A DNA stretch of 7,763 nucleotides. Source: Ruminococcus sp. UBA4321 (GTDB taxonomy: Bacteria > Bacillota > Clostridia > Oscillospirales > Ruminococcaceae). The position numbers were made by a program, and so were the translations under genes. The stretch spans positions 1 to 7,763 of the forward strand of contig DGUB01000076.1 of NCBI GenBank assembly GCA_002393815.1. The letters are read 5' to 3'. Position 1 is the first letter of the stretch. Every line of letters starts with the position of its first letter. Positions 4,847-7,763 of this stretch are shown here, in pieces. Under the pieces are notes generated by a model. It was not told the DNA's origin and ran no database searches. It worked only from the letters and a program-made list of their open reading frames with translations.

Positions 4847-7763
4847 TTAAAGCTGAATCAGACCGACAATGGCTTTCATGATATTCAGAGAGTCGGAAGC
4901 ATCCGGCTTGCCGTCGCCGTTAATATCAGCAGCTTTCAGCTGGTCATCCGTGAGTTTTTCTTTGCCGAGGATGGCTCTGTTGACTGTGATAACGTCAAGG
5001 ATATCTACCTTGCCGCTGCCATCAGCATCGCCCTTGACAAAAGCACCGGATTCCGTAGCAAGTTCTGTGGTGACAGTTGTCGTTGTCGTTGTGGTTGTTG
5101 CGGCATCTGTCTGCTTTTCTGTAGCAGTTGTCTGAGAAGAAGCATCTGTCGAGGTAGTGCCGTCTACAACCTTGGTTTCGCCCATCGTACCGCCGTAGGT
5201 TTCAAAATAGGAAGCCAGCTTGGAAGTATCTGTCTGGAGGAAGTAATTTCCGGAAGGAATATAGCAGATAGAAGCATTGGTATCAAAGTTCGCATACTGG
5301 CATGCAGTATCGACTTTTGTACTCTTGTCAGTGACTACAGTTCCGTCCATATCGCCCTTGCAGTTGTTGAGAACGTCGTTATAACTCTTGACTGCGCCGA
5401 GTTTTACCTGCATCGGGTTCTTGCAGTTCTCGAAGAGGTTGTATTCCGAGAAGATATAGGCATTGGCTCTGGGGTTCATGCAGTAGCTTGTCTGACCGCT
5501 GAAAATGTTGTTGTACATATGAATATTTGCCTGACGTGCGAGCGGTCCTCTGGATTCGCAGTCTTTCCAGTAATTGTGATGATATGTCAGATGGAACTGG
5601 AGATTGCTGTCAGATGCGCCGACCAGATTCGTCTTGTGATAGCCTTCATAGTAGCAGTAGCTGTTTGTGAAGTACAGACCTCTCTTGAAGTCGCAGGCAC
5701 CGTCGCCGCCGGCTTTATCAGATTCTGCCGGATTGGCAATTGTGGGCTTGTAGAATTCGCAGTTGTGAATCCAGCATCTTTCTACAGGAGCAGACAGTGT
5801 GCTGCTTTCCTGAACGCCTTCCATGCCGACGCAGTCTTCCGGAACGTTTCTGAATGCAATGTTTCTGACTTCAAAACTCTTGCCGAGTGTCGGTGCAGCG
5901 GATTCTGCCATGAAGTGGAAGCCCCAACCGTCTACACAAGCATCTGTGCCGATACCTTCGATGGTGATATCCTTACCGGATTTCATTCTTGCCATGTAGC
6001 CGTTGTCGCCGACAGAACCGCCCAAATCAGTGGAGTCATAAGCAGTTACACCGTCGGGAGCCTTGACATCGCCGATGATTCTGACAACCAGAGGTGTGCC
6101 GTCCTGTGCCAGCTTCTTGATGATGCCGCTGTTGGTATTGGGCTTTGTACCGCCGTTGGAGGTCTTTCCGCCGCCGATATCCTCACCGGCAGAGTTCAGA
6201 ATATTGCCGATACCTGTCACTTTTGTGCCGTCCTTGGAAGTAACGGAAACAGTATTCTTGTTTTCTTCTGTCACATAGAGAACAATTGCATTGTTCTTGA
6301 GTGTGCCGTTGTCTGTGTATGCGCCGACACCCTCGGTATAATCATAGTGTGCATAACCGGAACGGTCCTGTGCATTGACTTCCAGACCGCTCTGGGTGAT
6401 AACACCCTTGGCAGTTGTCAGCGATACGGAGTAAGTTCCGGCAGGAACACCAGGAATATCGACTCTCAGACCGCTGTCAGTATCTCTGACAAGATATTTG
6501 AAGTCATCGCCTGTCAGTGAACCGGATACTGCACCGCTGTAGGAAACGCCTGTAACATCGGCATCAGTTACACCGGAATAAACAACATAGAGCATTTCGT
6601 TCCAGCCGCCTGCACTGACAACTTTGATGCCGTTCAGGTCTACATTACCGCTGGAAGGTGTCTTTGTTGTGGTTGTGGTCTGCTGTGTATCGGACTGTGC
6701 GGGAGCTGTTGTAGAAACAGCACTGCCGTCTGTAGCGAGAGCCATGTAGAACAGATTGGAAGCTGTGCCTTTGGTGATTGTATGGCTTCCGGCAGAAACA
6801 TTTGCTGTCACAATGCCGTTTGTGGAAGTCAGTGTTGTGCCGTCAAGCTTGACAGTAGCATCGCTTTCAGCAAATACCAGTGTCAGTGTTCCGCTCGACA
6901 GAGCATTGAAGGTAATGGAAGTTGCACTTTCCATCTTCAGGCACTGTGTCAGTGTTTTGCCGTCATAGGTAACTGTGCCTTTCTGTGTGGAAAGATTGCC
7001 TGTGATGGTATAGAAACTGCTGGATGTGCCGTTTTCTGTAAAGTTATGAACATATGCCGAACTGGAAACAGGTGTCTGTGTAGCCTTGGTTGTTTCTGTT
7101 GTCGGCAGTGTAGTGTTGTTTGTAGCAGGTGTTGTGGTTTCCTGCGGAGCAGTCGTTGCTGTCGGGTCGGTGGAATCTGTAAAGCCGCTGCCGATGGCTA
7201 CGATAGAATCTTTATAAGCAACCAGAGCTGCTTTCAGTGCTGTATTGACAGCATAGCTTTCGTCATCAACAGAGTTGTCAAATTTCCACTGGAAATCGCC
7301 GCCCTGTACACGTCCTGCATTGGCTGTGACTTTAGCCGGAACATCTTCTGCCTTGTCTGCGGTATAGCTGTAGAAGCCGCTTGCAGTATCAAAGTTATTG
7401 TAAGCTGTGCCGCCCTGCTTGGTCTTGACGGAAGAAGGCACCTGTTCGCTTCTGGAAGAAGCTTCATAAGCATCGAATTCAGTATTGTCCTGCTGATAGG
7501 TGATATACTGCTTCTGTCCGGTCATATAGTTGCCGTAAGATTTGATGATACCGCCGTTTTCACTGGAGAAAGTACCGCCGGTAGCGACATCAGAACCCTG
7601 CATGGAAGAAAGCATCGGATATTTGCAGTTTCTGAAATAGTTGTTTTCTACAAATGCAGAAGCACTCAGTGTGACACCGACACCATACTTGGCATTGCCG
7701 TCGAAATAGTTATTATAGATATGAACAGAGCATGTTCTGATTCTCGGATGACGGGAATCGGAA
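4847..7763 (-). CDS. Secreted multimodular pectate lyase: PL1 - CBM77-like - beta-sandwich - PL1 - dockerin (5' truncated by window edge)
   Basis: The frame is open to the right edge, so the first in-window ATG (7613-7615) is internal; 971 residues are visible and are numbered from the edge. Order: end of a first PL1 module (1-199, with RHPRIR at 4-9 and the VHIYNNYFDGNAKYG type repeat); Thr-rich linker (195-236); CBM77-like module (237-344); linker (345-372); predicted Ig-like beta-sandwich (373-467); complete PL1 module (468-860); Thr-rich linker (to about 906); dockerin (910-971). Members of PL1 cleave polygalacturonate by calcium-dependent beta-elimination (EC 4.2.2.2 or relatives). The second PL1 module keeps Asp643, Asp687 and Asp691 as likely calcium ligands, HKT (Lys710) and RGPLAR (Arg738, Arg743). 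A signal peptide is expected upstream but is not visible. The protein would work outside the cell on pectin, anchored to a scaffoldin. The exact substrate and endo/exo mode cannot be read from the sequence. Confidence 0.94.
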   Translation of the reverse strand, partial: SDSRHPRIRTCSVHIYNNYFDGNAKYGVGVTLSASAFVENNYFRNCKYPMLSSMQGSDVATGGTFSSENGGIIKSYGNYMTGQKQYITYQQDNTEFDAYEASSRSEQVPSSVKTKQGGTAYNNFDTASGFYSYTADKAEDVPAKVTANAGRVQGGDFQWKFDNSVDDESYAVNTALKAALVAYKDSIVAIGSGFTDSTDPTATTAPQETTTPATNNTTLPTTETTKATQTPVSSSAYVHNFTENGTSSSFYTITGNLSTQKGTVTYDGKTLTQCLKMESATSITFNALSSGTLTLVFAESDATVKLDGTTLTSTNGIVTANVSAGSHTITKGTASNLFYMALATDGSAVSTTAPAQSDTQQTTTTTKTPSSGNVDLNGIKVVSAGGWNEMLYVVYSGVTDADVTGVSYSGAVSGSLTGDDFKYLVRDTDSGLRVDIPGVPAGTYSVSLTTAKGVITQSGLEVNAQDRSGYAHYDYTEGVGAYTDNGTLKNNAIVLYVTEENKNTVSVTSKDGTKVTGIGNILNSAGEDIGGGKTSNGGTKPNTNSGIIKKLAQDGTPLVVRIIGDVKAPDGVTAYDSTDLGGSVGDNGYMARMKSGKDITIEGIGTDACVDGWGFHFMAESAAPTLGKSFEVRNIAFRNVPEDCVGMEGVQESSTLSAPVERCWIHNCEFYKPTIANPAESDKAGGDGACDFKRGLYFTNSYCYYEGYHKTNLVGASDSNLQFHLTYHHNYWKDCESRGPLARQANIHMYNNIFSGQTSYCMNPRANAYIFSEYNLFENCKNPMQVKLGAVKSYNDVLNNCKGDMDGTVVTDKSTKVDTACQYANFDTNASICYIPSGNYFLQTDTSKLASYFETYGGTMGETKVVDGTTSTDASSQTTATEKQTDAATTTTTTTTVTTELATESGAFVKGDADGSGKVDILDVITVNRAILGKEKLTDDQLKAADINGDGKPDASDSLNIMKAIVGLIQL
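4850..5035 (-). other. C-terminal dockerin
   Basis: Visible residues 910-971. Two EF-hand-like calcium loops are seen. Loop 1 uses Asp912, Asp914, Ser916, Lys918 (backbone), Asp920 and Asp923, followed by a helix VITVNRAIL. Loop 2 uses Asp946, Asn948, Asp950, Lys952, Asp954 and Asp957, followed by SLNIMKAIVGL. This is the standard duplicated dockerin that binds a scaffoldin cohesin outside the cell. The putative recognition positions 10-11 differ between the repeats (Ile-Leu against Ala-Ser), so the two faces are not equivalent. Confidence 0.94.
5066..5182 (-). repeat. Thr-rich linker 3 (PL1-B to dockerin) with an eight-Thr run
   Basis: Visible residues about 861-899 form a Ser/Thr linker before the dockerin. 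Bases 5075-5098 encode eight threonines in a row using mixed codons (mostly ACA and ACG), giving an imperfect hexanucleotide-like GTTGTN pattern on the + strand. Such short repetitive tracts may vary in length between strains. Confidence 0.75.
5183..6361 (-). other. PL1 pectate lyase module B (complete)
   Basis: Visible residues 468-860. The module begins GYAHYDYTEGVGAY and runs to about ASYFETYGGTMG. Motifs in order: VDGWGFHFMAES (609-619 region), PEDCVGMEG (Asp643), CWIHNCEF (663-670) in place of the vWiDH motif, DGACDFKRG (Asp687, Asp691), GYHKTNLVGASDS (Lys710), LTYHHNYW and SRGPLARQANIHMYNN (Arg738, Arg743). The 28-residue spacing from Lys to the first Arg and five to the second equals that of Lys190, Arg218 and Arg223 in Pectobacterium/Dickeya PelC, so the module is expected to be active. 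Confidence 0.9.
6731..7054 (-). other. CBM77-like pectin-binding module
   Basis: Visible residues 237-344 of the lyase, about 108 residues between two Thr-rich linkers. The sequence starts YVHNFTENGTSSSFYTI and ends near TKGTASNLFYMALATDG, with predicted short beta strands throughout. Lysines 261, 276 and 331 are 15 and 55 residues apart, the same spacing as the three pectin-contacting lysines I recall for R. flavefaciens CBM77 (Lys1092, Lys1107, Lys1162). The family assignment rests on that spacing, size, position beside PL1 and memory of the fold, not on a search. Confidence 0.72.
7055..7180 (-). repeat. Thr/Pro-rich linker 1 (PL1-A to CBM77-like)
   Basis: Visible residues 195-236 are dominated by Thr with Pro, Ala and Ser (for example PTTETTKATQTPVSSS). 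It is a flexible linker typical of secreted multimodular glycan-degrading enzymes and a likely site of O-glycosylation; there is no tandem DNA repeat unit. Confidence 0.8.
7166..7762 (-). other. PL1 pectate lyase module A (C-terminal part)
   Basis: Visible residues 1-199 of the lyase. The module enters the window just before its RxPxxR motif (RHPRIR, residues 4-9), which holds the catalytic Arg in PL1. It continues through beta-helix turns rich in Asn and aromatic residues (VHIYNNYF, FVENNYFRNCKYPM) and ends with the usual PL1 C-terminal cap with FYSYTADKAEDVPAKV. The calcium site and catalytic Lys lie upstream outside the window, so activity cannot be judged. Confidence 0.88.

Noticed and set aside
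5066..5104. Tandem repeat or CRISPR-like array
   Set aside because: The GTTGTN pattern is simply the complement of mixed Thr codons in the linker; there are no spacers and no constant repeat unit.
5519..6520. Long open frame of 333 codons on the + strand
   Set aside because: It lies wholly antisense to the pectate lyase PL1-B and adjacent modules, whose motifs are clear. The product is a Cys/Val/Ala-rich string with no recognisable domain, and I see no ribosome binding site that supports it.
7613..7615. ATG as the start of the pectate lyase
   Set aside because: The frame continues open for another 49 codons to the window edge and those residues are typical PL1 sequence (RHPRIR, VHIYNNYFDG). 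There is also no signal peptide after this Met.
1..7763. A functional link between the glycogen operon and the pectate lyase
   Set aside because: The two units are convergent, each with its own terminator, and no shared regulatory site is visible. Their adjacency may be accidental.

Overview
The window suggests a cellulosome-forming or dockerin-producing anaerobic Firmicute, most likely a Ruminococcus or close relative in the Oscillospiraceae. The evidence is a clostridial-type glycogen cluster that carries both glgC and its paralogue glgD, a secreted multimodular pectate lyase with Thr-rich linkers ending in a type I-like dockerin, and a module between the lyase domains that looks like the pectin-binding family CBM77, first described from Ruminococcus flavefaciens. 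The species cannot be fixed from the sequence alone.

Left part (1-4716, + strand): four tightly spaced genes in the order glgB (3' end only), glgC, glgD, glgA, probably one operon. GlgC makes ADP-glucose, GlgD is a catalytically degenerate partner subunit of the pyrophosphorylase, GlgA polymerises ADP-glucose into alpha-1,4-glucan, and GlgB adds the alpha-1,6 branches. Gaps are 60, 26 and 19 nt. The glgB-glgC gap holds a perfect 8-bp inverted repeat without a T-run. glgA starts at TTG. A strong intrinsic terminator follows glgA.

Middle (4717-4846): a 130-nt convergent intergenic region with two back-to-back intrinsic terminators, one for each strand.

Right part (4847-7763, - strand): one very long open frame that runs off the right edge. 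The visible 971 residues contain, in order, the C-terminal part of a first PL1 pectate lyase module, a Thr/Pro-rich linker, a CBM77-like module, a second linker, a small predicted beta-sandwich, a complete second PL1 module with its calcium and catalytic residues, a Thr-rich linker and a C-terminal dockerin. It would act outside the cell on pectin and dock to a scaffoldin. It is convergent with the glycogen operon, and nothing in the sequence indicates co-regulation.

No RNA gene, mobile element or CRISPR array was seen. No clearly new system is present; the most unusual items are the double-PL1/CBM77/dockerin architecture, the missing conserved lysine in the GlgA KxGGL motif, and the glgB-glgC stem-loop.
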